Source of the DNA: Mesorhizobium opportunistum WSM2075
Lineage (GTDB): Bacteria; Pseudomonadota; Alphaproteobacteria; Rhizobiales; Rhizobiaceae
Length of the DNA: 64,000 nt
Direction: 5' to 3'
NCBI RefSeq assembly: GCF_000176035.2
Contig: NC_015675.1
Coordinates: 6,638,001 to 6,702,000, forward strand
Below the pieces are notes generated by a model. The model searched no databases, had not been told where the DNA came from, and saw only the letters and a program-made list of their open reading frames with translations. The translations under genes and the position numbers were made by a program. Positions 37,101 to 46,205 of this stretch are shown piece after piece; the first letter of the stretch is position 1, and each line of letters opens with the position of its first letter.

Positions 37101-39362
37101 ACGGGTCAAGGTCTTGCTCTTGCCCGTCGGCACATACAGGCATTCGTCACTGGACGGCACGGCGATAGCGCTCGAACCCTCGATATGCCCGCCCGTGACC
37201 GTCCGAAACAGCTCCTCGGTGGTGAGGCTTTGATGGGTTTCGAGCCATGCCAGAGCCTTCTCGCGGGTCTCCTGTGCCACCTCGACGCTGCGCGGATAAT
37301 GTTGCAGCGCCGTGGGCGGTACCGCCGATTGCCTTTTATCGGCAAAGGCAGGCATCCGCTCGGGAGCGTCGTGGCGAGCCCGGGCAACGGACGGCATGCG
37401 CTCGGCCAGCGACGCCCTGATGAAGCCGCAGCCGTCATGCGGCCGCAAGGCGATCTCGCCGTCTCGCCCCTCGAACCGGAAGGGATGCACCGCGCCTGCG
37501 GGGCGGTCGGGCAGAAGGGACAGCTTGAAGCACCCTTCCAGCGCATAATCATGCGGGCCAACGTCGGGGACGCCCGGCGGCGCGGCAAATCCGCGGCGCT
37601 GGGTATAGTAATAGGCTTCCTTGAACGGCGCCCAGGCCCGCGACAGCTGCTCAAAGGCCGTACCCGGAGCCGTCTCGGCATAGGGGATCGCCAAAAGCTT
37701 GCCGCTTGGGGCCTCTGCGGCCGTGAAGGGCAGGTCAGAGGCAAGCTGGTTAAGGCTCCTTTGCGGCGGCTTCAGTTTGCTGCCGCCGAACAGGTCCATG
37801 CGGTAGGGCACGCCCTCCACGGCCACCGTGCGTGTCAACATGGCGCCAGTCGGAGTTCCCTTTAGCTGCACCGCCACCACCTTCACCGCGCCCGAGGTCA
37901 AGCGATGGAAAATGGAATAGCGCAACTCGGCTTCGCTGGGCAGCGGCTGGCCTTGCATGTCGACCACCGGCAGCCGCATTAGTCCGGCATCGCCTTGCGG
38001 CGGTCTCGGGTCTTGATCCATGGCCTGAAGCACCCGATGAACATCGAAGCTGGCGGCTGCATGCTGGGCCTGGATCATCGATGCGTTCTGCGCCATGAAG
38101 GTGTCGAGCGCTTCGAGCGGTTCCTTCGCCTCGATATGGGCGATCACGTTCCAGCTCTTGTAGGAAAGGTCGGCGTCGATGAGGGTGCGGGCGCTCTTCA
38201 GTATCTGCCTAGTCTTGCCATGCAGCTCTTCCTGCCTGGCCCGCAATGCGAGCTCGTCGCCGTCGACATAGGGCCGCCGGTAGAGCGTCTCCAGCACCGC
38301 CCGGGTCTTGAGCACCTGATGGATCGAAAGCGCCGGGCTGCGGCTTGCATTGGCGCCGCTGGTACGCTCGGCCTGGCCTGCTTTGAGATAGGCATCGATC
38401 TTGTGTTCCACCACGGGCTGGATGGCGTTGAGCAGGTTCAGCGCCGACTTGCGGTGCCAGCGCAACGCCGGCTTCGGGCTGCGAGCTAGTGGCAGCAGGG
38501 AGCTGCAAAGATTGCCCATCGTCTCGAGGTTGTTGTCGAGCTTAAACCCGGGAGCGGCACGTAACACCTCGAGCCTGTCCAGCCCCGGCTGTGCCAGCAT
38601 ACCGAGATCATCCATCAACTGCGCCTTGCCCAACGCCTTGAATATACTCGCGACGGCATGGACATCGGCCTGCTGGAGCCGATCCTCGGCATATTGCAGG
38701 TAGTGCGCCAGCTGATGCAGCCGGTCCTTCAGCAAGGCCGGTTCGGCGACCTCGCCGGCGGTCTCTCCCGCCTCGATACCCCGCGACAGGCCATTGGCGA
38801 TCCTGACTAGTGCAGGCGTGCCGAAAGCACTGAAGCGACGGCCCTTGGAACCGAGCTCGCTGGCGATGGCAACGATCGCCTTGCGTGCTTTTTCTTCTTC
38901 CGGCCACTTGCCGAAACCGTTCACCAGATTGGCCAATTCTTGGCCCGAGAATCCGTCGAAATTGCCGTCGCGGGCAACCACCGCGCCGGCGATGGCAAGC
39001 GTCGCTTCGCGCGTCTCCTGCTGGTCCGGCCATCTGCTGAAGCCGTTCACCAGATTGGCCAACTCTGAATCCGAGAATCCGTCGAGATTGCCATCGCGGG
39101 CAACCACCGCGCCGGCGATGGCAAGCGTCGCTTCGCGCGTCTCCTGCTGGTCCGGCCATCTGCTGAAGCCGTTCACCAAATTGGCCAACTCTGAATCCGA
39201 AAATCCGTCGAGATTGCCGTCGCGGGCAACCACCACGCCGGCGCTGGCAAGCGTCTCTTCGCGCGTCTTCTGCTGGTCCGACATTGCGTCGGAGACGCGG
39301 TGCGGGCCTTCTTCGCTATCAGGACGCCCTGCTTGTCCGACTAACTCTCCGGTGCTGCCCAT
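34161..39362 (-). CDS. Giant SKWP/NopAD-type type III effector with RNAP-like and shikimate-kinase-like domains
   Basis: A 1733-aa protein from ATG 39362 (GGAGAGGG 3-10 nt upstream). Residues about 30-200 hold four repeats of about 43 aa with ELANLVNGFSRWP, the SKWP signature of Ralstonia RipS, Xanthomonas XopAD and rhizobial NopAD effectors. Residues about 760-920 contain VLVGRSPYDKPNLRPF and later MLDGDFDGDAVIIIG, resembling the RxP and xDxDGD motifs of RNA polymerase double-psi barrels. Residues about 1450-1620 are shikimate-kinase-like: VLVGMPASGKSSIG, VDIDKLI, VIATGGGGFV and STGDTGRPLL. The soluble protein lacks a signal peptide, as expected for type III export. Host target is unknown; chorismate metabolism is a speculation. 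Confidence 0.82.
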   Translation of the reverse strand: MGSTGELVGQAGRPDSEEGPHRVSDAMSDQQKTREETLASAGVVVARDGNLDGFSDSELANLVNGFSRWPDQQETREATLAIAGAVVARDGNLDGFSDSELANLVNGFSRWPDQQETREATLAIAGAVVARDGNFDGFSGQELANLVNGFGKWPEEEKARKAIVAIASELGSKGRRFSAFGTPALVRIANGLSRGIEAGETAGEVAEPALLKDRLHQLAHYLQYAEDRLQQADVHAVASIFKALGKAQLMDDLGMLAQPGLDRLEVLRAAPGFKLDNNLETMGNLCSSLLPLARSPKPALRWHRKSALNLLNAIQPVVEHKIDAYLKAGQAERTSGANASRSPALSIHQVLKTRAVLETLYRRPYVDGDELALRARQEELHGKTRQILKSARTLIDADLSYKSWNVIAHIEAKEPLEALDTFMAQNASMIQAQHAAASFDVHRVLQAMDQDPRPPQGDAGLMRLPVVDMQGQPLPSEAELRYSIFHRLTSGAVKVVAVQLKGTPTGAMLTRTVAVEGVPYRMDLFGGSKLKPPQRSLNQLASDLPFTAAEAPSGKLLAIPYAETAPGTAFEQLSRAWAPFKEAYYYTQRRGFAAPPGVPDVGPHDYALEGCFKLSLLPDRPAGAVHPFRFEGRDGEIALRPHDGCGFIRASLAERMPSVARARHDAPERMPAFADKRQSAVPPTALQHYPRSVEVAQETREKALAWLETHQSLTTEELFRTVTGGHIEGSSAIAVPSSDECLYVPTGKSKTLTRDAGVLVGRSPYDKPNLRPFAAERVRSARDGDRTAAFLDRCVAFQYSFNVAHRSGARLAADDPTFFAKGVLIVVPDEMWPADFADRGIVMSAEDVKCHSRWLEEKDRVKTDTALECVGILQATEVFAPGSLVAVPTAQQKMLDGDFDGDAVIIIGDQPRLYEHVRQFDAQLQARGIASMKPPKSHTPAIEKGGYQFSRSKQILSATGLVLETYSCLQRNVLAQPLEAQRWFAERAIFGTYEGIHQELKADIRALLQEDRPNGQTLHELIARAGEDSKAARHPVACELAALLVAELQDWNLQLNSEPAHEHSDVKQKFARSVASTGAKPAVSAEAAALFPKLSESYPATADARKRIDFLLNRYQARIDPRPDGYNPVDLHESAINLLSVGIKVGTDAYKSETGARVFMQKTTELQRLIEQRPGFKSAPYVKSQAAKLHQGRFDVDGSLADLKDNPTLAASVMEASIRLAVENRILPSALAIPAYDDPASRIALNSEQALERARLEAALAEAQESAITETVHAVAELLRQDGIEVKVPHLDQRSRGQIWTANELTGQGVSAAPEAQLVTSAVRHVFEIPDEAFTRAFRKAALAFEERDCNEVETTNWFIRMDTQGLRGVHTAFTTAQNYRFEVEFHTPASYRAELAQRAQSECELVPIPRGAWDILHWGSSGESRSRAAGTSRSPIVARQQSAVILSPHAGKILAALGTRPVVLVGMPASGKSSIGPRLARELGVEFVDIDKLIIKGHGDIKDIFERSGEPYFRELETRELAEQLKKGPMVIATGGGGFVKQPNRDLIREKAVSIWLNTDLDEIGRRLHLQQRSTGDTGRPLLQGPDIKQQLENMLEKRGPDYQQADIKVVPTFRKDKKNAGICVEALHDFLCSREREAALTPATEMSHVSGASGTAISMPPTAQRMHDDRPNRYDCGGGVVETIQAPAAPMTQGELPPPDTLTAEPQPLLAGNNARADLASSMRSRERSSR
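38770..39281 (-). repeat. 129-bp tandem repeats encoding SKWP units
   Basis: Three nearly identical 129-bp units (about 38894-39281) share CTGCTGGTCCGGCCATCTGC on the plus strand and encode 43-residue repeats; a fourth, diverged unit continues to about 38770. High DNA identity between units suggests recent expansion or gene conversion, so repeat number may vary between strains. Confidence 0.85.
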
Positions 39363-39640
39363 ATTCCCTCTCCGATCCAGCAAAACGCATCGCCTAAGCC
39401 TGTCAACAACAGGGCGTCATTGGTTGAGTGCGGTCACGCGAACCTGCAACGGCATGCTTGAAAGCTGCGGCATTCACGCGGCGGCAACTGCCTCGACAAC
39501 GCCCCAGTGAAAAGCTTCCTCACCACTCGTTCTTCCGACATAAAGCGGAAGCACAAAGGGCTGAGCGCTGTACAAAATGCCAGTAAATCACTATGACCCC
39601 ACGGGGTGGATCTACGGTTCCTTCATTTGAGCGATCTCGA

Positions 39641-39961
39641 TCAGGCAGCGTTCGAAATCCAGTTCAAAAGAGCTGTCTTCGGTTTGGCGCCGACCGAGAA
39701 ATCGGCCACTTCGCCGCCCTTGAAGATCGCAAGCGTCGGAATGGAGCGCACGCCCAATTGGGCGGCGAGTTCCGGGTTTTCATCGATGTTAAGCTTGGCG
39801 ACCTTGATCTTGCCTTCCATCTCGACGGAGATTTCCTCGAGGCTCGGAGCAATCATCTTGCAGGGATCGCACCATTCGGCCCAGAAATCGACGACGACGG
39901 GTGCTGCGGATTCCAGAACTTCCGACTGGAAGTTATCGATATCGACTTTCACGGTAGCCAT
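39641..39961 (-). CDS. trxA: Thioredoxin with CDPC active site
   Basis: A 106-aa thioredoxin from ATG 39961 (AAAGGAGC 6-13 nt upstream). It has the full fold: [40 protein letters not shown] (cis-Pro after S-I) and [10 protein letters not shown]. The active site is W-C-D-P-C-K instead of the near-universal WCGPCK, and Asp at this position should shift redox potential. The upstream longer frame to 40288 has no support. Cytosolic disulfide reductase by family; the change is directly visible. Confidence 0.9.
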   Translation of the reverse strand: MATVKVDIDNFQSEVLESAAPVVVDFWAEWCDPCKMIAPSLEEISVEMEGKIKVAKLNIDENPELAAQLGVRSIPTLAIFKGGEVADFSVGAKPKTALLNWISNAA

Positions 39962-40174
39962 GGCTGCTCCTTTGACCGAAGAAGATGTTAAATCAAATGT
40001 GACGGTTTCCGGCTTAGCCGAACGCTGTTTCCACTTTGACTGAGCCCGAGTGAGATGATGTAAGTTTTGCGAGCGGCAAATGGACCTTCGTTCAACATCG
40101 AATGCGCCGATTGGAGCGTGTCCTGCAATGAAGATCCAAAGTTCTGAAGCGTCAACGTCGAAACGGGTTACATT

Positions 40175-40290
40175 CGTAATGTGGATAGATCGGACATGCT
40201 GGACCGGCTCGCAAGCATGGGATCTCCGAAGCGACGATCTACAATTGGAAGCCAAATTCGGCGGCATGGAAAGCGACGCACATCCCAAAG
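40175..40290 (+). pseudogene. IS3-family orfA fragment
   Basis: In one frame the segment reads [18 protein letters not shown], the recognition helix of IS3-type OrfA ([17 protein letters not shown]), preceded by ACRKxH-like bases and followed by unrelated frames. Only about 35 codons remain. Confidence 0.55.
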
Positions 40291-40689
40291 GCCGCGCAAA
40301 TTGCGCATCACGCCGCGTTGCTCAGCGAGCGGCAAGGCCTGGCAGATAGTCTGCCCCTGTCGCCGGACGGCATCGCGCACGATAACCATGACTGACAGCG
40401 CAACCCGACGGTGCGACCAGATGATCTGCGAGGGGAAACGCCACGCCGGCTTGGCTTGCCAATACTTCAATGCCAACCCACGGCATAGAGTGGTCCGCTA
40501 AGCTTGGCGCCATTGTCATTGGCGAAGCCGTCGGCGAGCACCACGATTTGGTCGAGGACCGGCCGCGATAGCCCGCTCTATCGGAGTGGAACGCAGGGCA
40601 GCGGCGTTGCGACAAAAAAAGCTCGCGGCCTGCGGCCCGCGCCCGTCATCCCGTTCTGCCAAGCGAAATGTCGTCGAGATCCTCTTCGA
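40291..40689. other. Gap with decayed sequence
   Basis: Frames on both strands are short and overlapping; no motif recognised. Probably further IS3 debris. Confidence 0.4.
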
Positions 40690-41136
40690 TCACCCCAGCC
40701 GCGTATAGCTGATCGAGCAGGTCGGCGACGGCAAGGACCTCGCTGCATCCGTGACCCCCATAATCAGCTCCGAGGCTGTACAGTTCCCGCTCGCGATTAG
40801 ATGACCAATGGGAATCGGAACCACCCCGTCGAGCACTCGATGCTCAAGGTTCCGTGAGCGGAGATGGAAGCAGTGGTCCCCCGCCTCGTGTTGCAGGTCT
40901 CCGCGGAAGCGAATTGGCCGGTTGGGAGGCGGGTTTTCGAGCATATTCTCGTCGACGATGCTATCGAGACCCTCCCGGAACTCGTCGGGCGTGCTGAAGA
41001 CACGTTGAGACATTATTCGGTACCCGAGAGGCCAGCGTTCGTTACCCGGTACCGGCGTCACCAGTTGTAAACGTCCCTGCCGCATATTTACCAGAAGGCC
41101 AGAAACACAGGCGATAGTGGGACAGCCCTCCGGCAC
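40690..41136 (-). CDS. Hypothetical protein, possibly a C-terminal fragment
   Basis: A 148-aa frame that reads like protein (LVTPVPGNERWPLGYRIMSQ, then FSTPDEFREGLDSIVDENML and ILHLRS-like segments) and ends SISYTRLG. Coding-like residues also continue upstream in another frame to about 41450 (VLELFERHGRVTNRFSVL), hinting at a longer gene broken by frameshift. No family recognised; no signal or membrane segment. Confidence 0.35.
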   Translation of the reverse strand: MPEGCPTIACVSGLLVNMRQGRLQLVTPVPGNERWPLGYRIMSQRVFSTPDEFREGLDSIVDENMLENPPPNRPIRFRGDLQHEAGDHCFHLRSRNLEHRVLDGVVPIPIGHLIASGNCTASELIMGVTDAARSLPSPTCSISYTRLG

Positions 41137-42056
41137 GGCGATTGCGGCATCTTTGCCGGACGCCCTTCTCCGCGCGTGGGCGCCCGGTGAAAGCCTTTGC
41201 GATCGGCCCTCCCCCTGCAGGATGAATTCGACCCCATCAGGTCCTCGGGCGAAAACGCCGCGTGTATCTGATTAAGGTGGTCCGTGCTTAGCACCGAGAA
41301 ACGATTGGTCACGCGACCGTGGCGTTCAAACAGTTCGAGCACGCGGTTGGCAGTTCGCCCGTGATTGATGGTAGTCGAACAGAAAACGGTCATACTCCGA
41401 GTTGTCGATCGGGTCTGTGGCCCAGCAACAGAATCCAGCGCGGCACGCGACATGGGCCGAATTGCTGCCGATCACCATCACCATCGCAACGCGAGTTGGC
41501 GATCAGGTTGATCGTCAGGGAAAGTACGGCTCGAGTGAGGCGTTAGGCACTTCGACATCCCAGGTAAGAGCCGTCCATTGCCGAATTTGGTCTACGTGTC
41601 CGCGTCCAGGTGACCAACAGCCTCACTTTAATGGCTGCGATGAGGGGCGAAGCAGTCGTTCAGAATGTTGTCCGCAGGGGACACTCTGTCCAAGTTGCAA
41701 CATCGCATGGCAAATACATGTGACCTGATTGTCGATGGATAGGTGATAAGTCGCTGCGATGCTCGACTGCATCTAAGGTCCGGTGGCGTCGGACCGAAAG
41801 GCAATGTTCGGGAACCGAACCAATCCACAGAAATATTTTGTTGGTATTTATGTTGGTCAGCGCTGCTGCTGCTTCATAGCTAGGCGATTGAGAAACCAAG
41901 TGCTATTTTCTCTGCTTGGATTCCGCCTCTGGGCACCATTGCCTGTTTTGGCAGTATTTATCCATATTTTTCATATACTTGTAATACCAATTCGATTCCC
42001 ATTTCGGCCTTCCCAGCACTTGAAAAAGTGCCGTCACTCTTCTCACCGAAGCGTCA
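41137..42056. other. Gap with decayed sequence
   Basis: Contains possible upstream remains of the hypothetical gene at 40690-41136 (to about 41450), then an AT-richer stretch at 41810-42010 without any gene I can support. Confidence 0.4.
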
Positions 42057-42563
42057 TCAGATATCCGCAACACTTTCCTGGACGGGCCCCGGAGTCACAA
42101 ACTCAGACACGAGTTTCATAAATGCCTTGATCGGGCGAAGCTCTTGTCGCCCCTTCAGACAGGCCGCGAATGACTCCGTGAACGGCTTGTGATCGGCAAT
42201 CCGCAGCGGCCTCAGGCGCTCATCCGGTTGAAATTCCGTCTTCGAGACGATACCCGCGCCCAGCCCGGCGGCAACGGCTTCACGCACGGCGGCAGCTGCA
42301 AACGCATGGGCTGACGTCGCCGCGAACGCGACGCCAGCCGTTGCGTAATGGCGGAGATCGAAGCGTCGGATCGGGCCGGTCGCGCAACCAGTTGCCGGGA
42401 AAACCTTCGAAAAGTCGTGGCGACTATTGTGACCTCCGGCAAAGCGGTGATGCACCAAGGCGTTGCCGAAGATTAAGGCGCCGGCCGCACCGGCCGCCTG
42501 CAAAATCCGCGGCATGAGCCGCACCCGTCCAAGCGCCTTCGAATGGCGCCTGTGCCAGGACAC
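42057..42563 (-). pseudogene. LysR-type regulator, substrate-binding domain fragment
   Basis: The readable part is AFAAAAVREAVAAGLGAGIV, SKTEFQPDERLRPLRIADHK and LKGRQELRPIKAFMKLVSEF, the last third of a LysR effector-binding domain. The N-terminal helix-turn-helix is absent and the upstream residues are out of frame. A regulator fossil next to an intact hydrolase gene. Confidence 0.6.
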
Positions 42564-42841
42564 CGGGAAAGGAGCGTCCTGGTGAACGACTATGAGAACA
42601 GCGTTTTGGAAGCGGGCTGGCTTTTGGCCGTGCCGTTGTCACCGATGCATGTCGCCCAGAAGCGCGCAGCGGTTCTGGGACAACAACATGCATAAAAACA
42701 AAGATTTAAAGCGTGTCGCCTGAATCCGTTTCAGCGCGACACGCTTTAGCAATTGCGGTGCTGGTGGCAGGGCGCGTGTTGAGTTGAGCCAACGGAATTC
42801 GACATAGCGACCTGTGCAACTGTCTGCCCTGCGTTCATGGC

Positions 42842-43672
42842 CTACGCCACCTCCAGCCCGCTCCAAAAGTCCAGAACGGCGGCGACGATTGCTTCGGGCG
42901 CGTCCTCCTGAACAAGGTGCTTGGCGTCGGAGATCGTGGTCAACGACGCGCCCGGGATACGGCGGGCGAGTTCCTCGCCGTCCTGCAGCGGAATGAATTC
43001 GTCCTCGGCGCCCCACAAGATGGCGACAGGGCATCGGACTTCGCCGTACCGCCATTCCACCTCCTCAGAGTACTTGTCGTCCATTTGCGCAATTTGCCGC
43101 CAGAAGGCCTTCTGCCCTTCTTTATCCAACCAAGGCTCAAGGTATGGACGCATCTCCTCCTCGCGCAAGGCGTGCTTTACGGAGGCGCCAATGTAGGCGC
43201 GCAGGATCGCCTCATGGATATAGCCAGGCAAACCGGAGAACGTGTTTTGATGCGCCTTTGCCGCCTGGACGAGCGCCGAGCCTTGCGGGCTGATCGCCAC
43301 GGGATCGATCAGCACGAGACTGCGGTAGTCGATCCCGTCCAGCAGATGTGCTCGCAACGCCGCCGAACCGCCGAAGTCGTGGGCGACGACGTCGGGCCGG
43401 TCGACATTCCAATGGTTCGCGAGCGCTGCGAACAACCTGTTCTGGGCGCTGTGCAGGACGTCCGCATCAGGTTTGGCCGATTGGCCGTAGCCCAGAAGAT
43501 CGTAGTAGAAGACGCGCCGGTGTCGCCCGAGCCAAGAAGCGATCCGGCGCCATTCGTATGAGGAGAAAGGCGAGCCGTGGATGACAACTGCCGGCGGCCC
43601 TTCACCGATCGCGCCCCAGGCGATCGAGTGTCCATCAAACGAGAACCGGTCAACTAAACTCCATTGCGCCAT
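42842..43672 (-). CDS. Alpha/beta hydrolase of haloalkane dehalogenase/epoxide hydrolase type
   Basis: A 276-aa protein from ATG 43672 (a start at 43708 is possible; neither has a strong ribosome-binding site). It shows the oxyanion segment VVIHGSPFSSYEW, the nucleophile elbow VVAHDFGGSAAL with Asp as nucleophile (H-D-F-G-G), an acid in LWGAEDEFIP and the catalytic His in SDAKHLVQEDAPE. An Asp nucleophile points to dehalogenase, fluoroacetate-dehalogenase or epoxide-hydrolase chemistry rather than an esterase. Substrate unknown. It stands alone between a LysR fossil and a decayed gap. Confidence 0.85.
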   Translation of the reverse strand: MAQWSLVDRFSFDGHSIAWGAIGEGPPAVVIHGSPFSSYEWRRIASWLGRHRRVFYYDLLGYGQSAKPDADVLHSAQNRLFAALANHWNVDRPDVVAHDFGGSAALRAHLLDGIDYRSLVLIDPVAISPQGSALVQAAKAHQNTFSGLPGYIHEAILRAYIGASVKHALREEEMRPYLEPWLDKEGQKAFWRQIAQMDDKYSEEVEWRYGEVRCPVAILWGAEDEFIPLQDGEELARRIPGASLTTISDAKHLVQEDAPEAIVAAVLDFWSGLEVA

Positions 43673-44182
43673 CACCAGGAAGCCTCTGAACTGCGATTGG
43701 AAAACCACGAGCTATCGGCCGTCGAGAAGCTCTGCCCGACTTGTCGACGGCCTAGATCATCGATAGGCAGATATCACCGCAACGTACCGGATCGGCCTGC
43801 GTTCCCGATTCTACTCGACCGGTTGAGCCGGCGGAGACAGCACCGAGGCCGCGTCCTGTTGCGGCTTTATCTGCGCTTGTGCCGCAGCACTTCAACTGAA
43901 TCCGCCAAACGCGGTCGTCCAAAATCCGGCCCTGAGACGGTCGCCTGGGACAAGAGCCGATCTCCGAGAACGTCGCTGCGGAACCATTCTCGCCCGGGAC
44001 CAGTTTTGGCAACGATCTGCGGTCGAGCGAACGCCGCGATCTCGGGCGTCTTAGATATGGTCGACGCAGAGGCTCGCGGACGCGAAGCAAAGCTCATTAC
44101 GACGGATCCGACCGGGTGATCGTGCGAGCAAGCAGGTTTGTGGATCATACCAGCCAATAACCCGAAAAGCGGAGTTTGAAGT
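43673..44182. other. Gap without recognisable gene
   Basis: About 510 bp between the hydrolase and kinase genes, which diverge from it. Only short frames; promoters of both genes are probably here. Confidence 0.45.
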
Positions 44183-45133
44183 TTGGCACAGCCGCTGGTT
44201 CTATCTCTGGGCAGCATTAATGCCGACCTGAGGTTCGAGGTCGACAAACCGTTCAGCGGTGACGCGACCGTCAGAGCATCCGGATTTTCTCAAAAGAGCG
44301 GCGGAAAGGCTGCCAACGTCGCCTATTTTACGCACCGGCTCGGATTTCCAACAAAGCTTCTCGGCCAGGTCGGAGACGACGATTTCGCCACGGTGGCCAT
44401 CGGTCCGTTCATGCAAGAGAACCTCGGTTTGGAGGACGTCTTTGTCGCTCCAAACTCCGTGACGGGCATAGCTGTCGTCGTCGTCCCGGCAGATGGCAAC
44501 AAGTCGATCCTTTCAGTCCCCAACGCGAATATGGACTGGCAAGCTCCCGCTGTCGAAAAAGTCGTACAGGCAATCGACAACGCCCCGCCATCTTCCGTCC
44601 TGATCGCTGATTTCGAGGTTCCTCGTGCTGTGCTTGAGGCCGCATTCAAAGCTGCCGAAAGACGCGGCTTCAGGATCATCGTCGATCCAACATTTGCCGA
44701 TCAGATCGAGAAGACCGACCTAAAACGCTTCTATGCGGTGTCGCCCAACCAGAAGGAAACAGCAGATGCCTTGGGAATTGAAGTAGCCGATGAAAGCCAG
44801 GCCCGCGACGCGGCAACAAAATTCAATGCCCTGGGGGTTGAAATTGCATGCGTTAAGCTCTCCGACGGTGGCTGCATCCTCGGTGAGAGGAACGAGACGA
44901 CAGCAATAAGGGCGCCGTCTGTCGATGTCGTGGACAAGACGGGGGCCGGCGATGCCTTTATTGCCGCGTTTGCTGCCGCGACCTTGGAGCACAAATCGGC
45001 ATACGAAGCCGCCTGCTGGGGCGTTGCGGCTTCAAGCTTCTCGGTTGGTCGGAAAGGCACGCACGCGTCTTATCCGACACGGTCGGAGTTCGATCAAATG
45101 CTCGTTTCCGTGCTGAAGAAGAATGGCCGGTGA
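44183..45133 (+). CDS. PfkB-family sugar kinase (ribokinase-like)
   Basis: A 316-aa protein starting at TTG 44183 (GGAG 10 nt upstream). It has the PfkB signature pair: SGGKAANVAYFTHRLG near residue 40 and VVDKTGAGDAFIAAFAAATL near 250, whose Asp is the catalytic base. SINADLRFEV near the start is ribokinase-like. It phosphorylates a sugar or sugar-like alcohol with ATP in the cytoplasm; ribose is one candidate, but no transporter or operon partner is adjacent. Confidence 0.88.
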   Translation: MAQPLVLSLGSINADLRFEVDKPFSGDATVRASGFSQKSGGKAANVAYFTHRLGFPTKLLGQVGDDDFATVAIGPFMQENLGLEDVFVAPNSVTGIAVVVVPADGNKSILSVPNANMDWQAPAVEKVVQAIDNAPPSSVLIADFEVPRAVLEAAFKAAERRGFRIIVDPTFADQIEKTDLKRFYAVSPNQKETADALGIEVADESQARDAATKFNALGVEIACVKLSDGGCILGERNETTAIRAPSVDVVDKTGAGDAFIAAFAAATLEHKSAYEAACWGVAASSFSVGRKGTHASYPTRSEFDQMLVSVLKKNGR

Positions 45134-45285
45134 CAGGGCGACCATTCGGCCTAGCGCTCTGCTAGCCGATGTTGACCGACTCTGAGCTCTGTCGATGCTC
45201 CGGCCAAAGTCGCCAGCCGATTTTTTGCCACCGCTGCAACTCTGATCCAGCCTTCGCCATTTCCCTCATATCTATGGAGGCGAGC

Positions 45286-45480
45286 ATGGCCAAGAACAGG
45301 AAGATCACCACCGGCGCAAACGACAGGCCGCGAGATGTCTCGATCGGTCAGACCGCAGAGGGATTGCCCGACGACAGTTCGCAGCCCGTTCAGGCGGACG
45401 AGGATCAGATCGAGCGGATCCGCAAGGCACTGGCGCGCGAGCCGCAAAAGAAGGACAAAAAGCGGCCTGCCGCGAATTGA
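45286..45480 (+). CDS. Small charged hypothetical protein
   Basis: A 64-aa protein starting at ATG 45286 with GGAGG 5 nt upstream. It is hydrophilic and Lys/Asp-rich, opens MAKNRKITTGANDRPRDVSI and ends KKDKKRPAAN; no signal or membrane segment. Similar short proteins are common in rhizobial accessory DNA. Function unknown. Confidence 0.55.
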   Translation: MAKNRKITTGANDRPRDVSIGQTAEGLPDDSSQPVQADEDQIERIRKALAREPQKKDKKRPAAN

Positions 45481-45540
45481 GTTTTCCTTGCCAGAAGCCA
45501 CTCCATCGGAACATGAGCGATCGGTTTCGTTGTTATCGGG

Positions 45541-46134
45541 CTAACTGATAAGGAGATTGATACCTTGGCCCTCGCGGGGATGGCGCGTTTCTCGTCTTCT
45601 GACGTCCATCGGTATGCATAAAGCGCCGCCGGGTCCGTCAGTGCCGGTCCGCAATGGGGCATGGGGCGCCTGCAAAATCTCGCCATGGCTGCTCTGCAGC
45701 AAAGCCAACTTGAGGCGGCTCCGGACAACGTACACGCCGGCCTGCAGCCGCCTTCCCGCATCGGAAGTTTCGACGCTGGACTCTTCGGCCGCCGGACTTC
45801 CCTGAACCGAATAAGCGAGGCCCTGACGTTCGGCATAGTCGATGGCCGCCTGAACCGTCGGAAAATCGAGCTCCACCTGAGTCAGCGTGTCACCACTTCC
45901 GGTGTAGCCCATCAGCGGTTCGATGACCGGCGCCATACGGCGCTCGAAGATCAGCCGCCAGCCTTTCGCCCGCGCACGGCCAGAGGTCATGACTGAACGG
46001 GAAGGCTTGTAGATCCGTGCGACCGCATCATGCGGGAACTCGGATCTGCCGAATGACAGCGCGCGCTTGCGATTGTCGTTTGCCGGTGCGAAATTTTCTG
46101 CGGCTTGTGTGACTTCTCTTTCTTGCTTTTGCAT
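45541..46134 (-). CDS. NDUFS4/ETC-C1-like protein
   Basis: A 197-aa protein whose middle (ARIYKPSRSVMTSGRARAKG, then WRLIFERRMAPVIEPLMGYT and VQAAIDYAERQGLAYSVQ, residues 38-110) matches the ETC complex I subunit NDUFS4 family. Free-standing homologues occur in rhizobia without a known role; they may attach to complex I. The C-terminal 80 residues have no counterpart and are of low complexity, perhaps read-through after a frameshift. It sits before the Hsp20 pair on the same strand, 70 bp downstream of it. Confidence 0.75.
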   Translation of the reverse strand: MQKQEREVTQAAENFAPANDNRKRALSFGRSEFPHDAVARIYKPSRSVMTSGRARAKGWRLIFERRMAPVIEPLMGYTGSGDTLTQVELDFPTVQAAIDYAERQGLAYSVQGSPAAEESSVETSDAGRRLQAGVYVVRSRLKLALLQSSHGEILQAPHAPLRTGTDGPGGALCIPMDVRRRETRHPREGQGINLLIS

Positions 46135-46205
46135 CGTTCAATCCTCCCATTTTGCGAAGGATGCGTCGGAGGCGGCTGCCTGCCGCCCCCGACTTGCTCC
46201 ATGCG

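Noticed and set aside
36261..37865. 534-aa plus-strand open frame opposite the effector gene
   Set aside because: It lies entirely antisense to the 1733-aa effector, with no motif or start signal.
39450..39470. Possible TtsI (tts) box upstream of the effector gene
   Set aside because: On the minus strand CAGCTTTCAAGC resembles part of the GTCAGCTTNTCG core, but several bases are missing; too weak to list as a feature.
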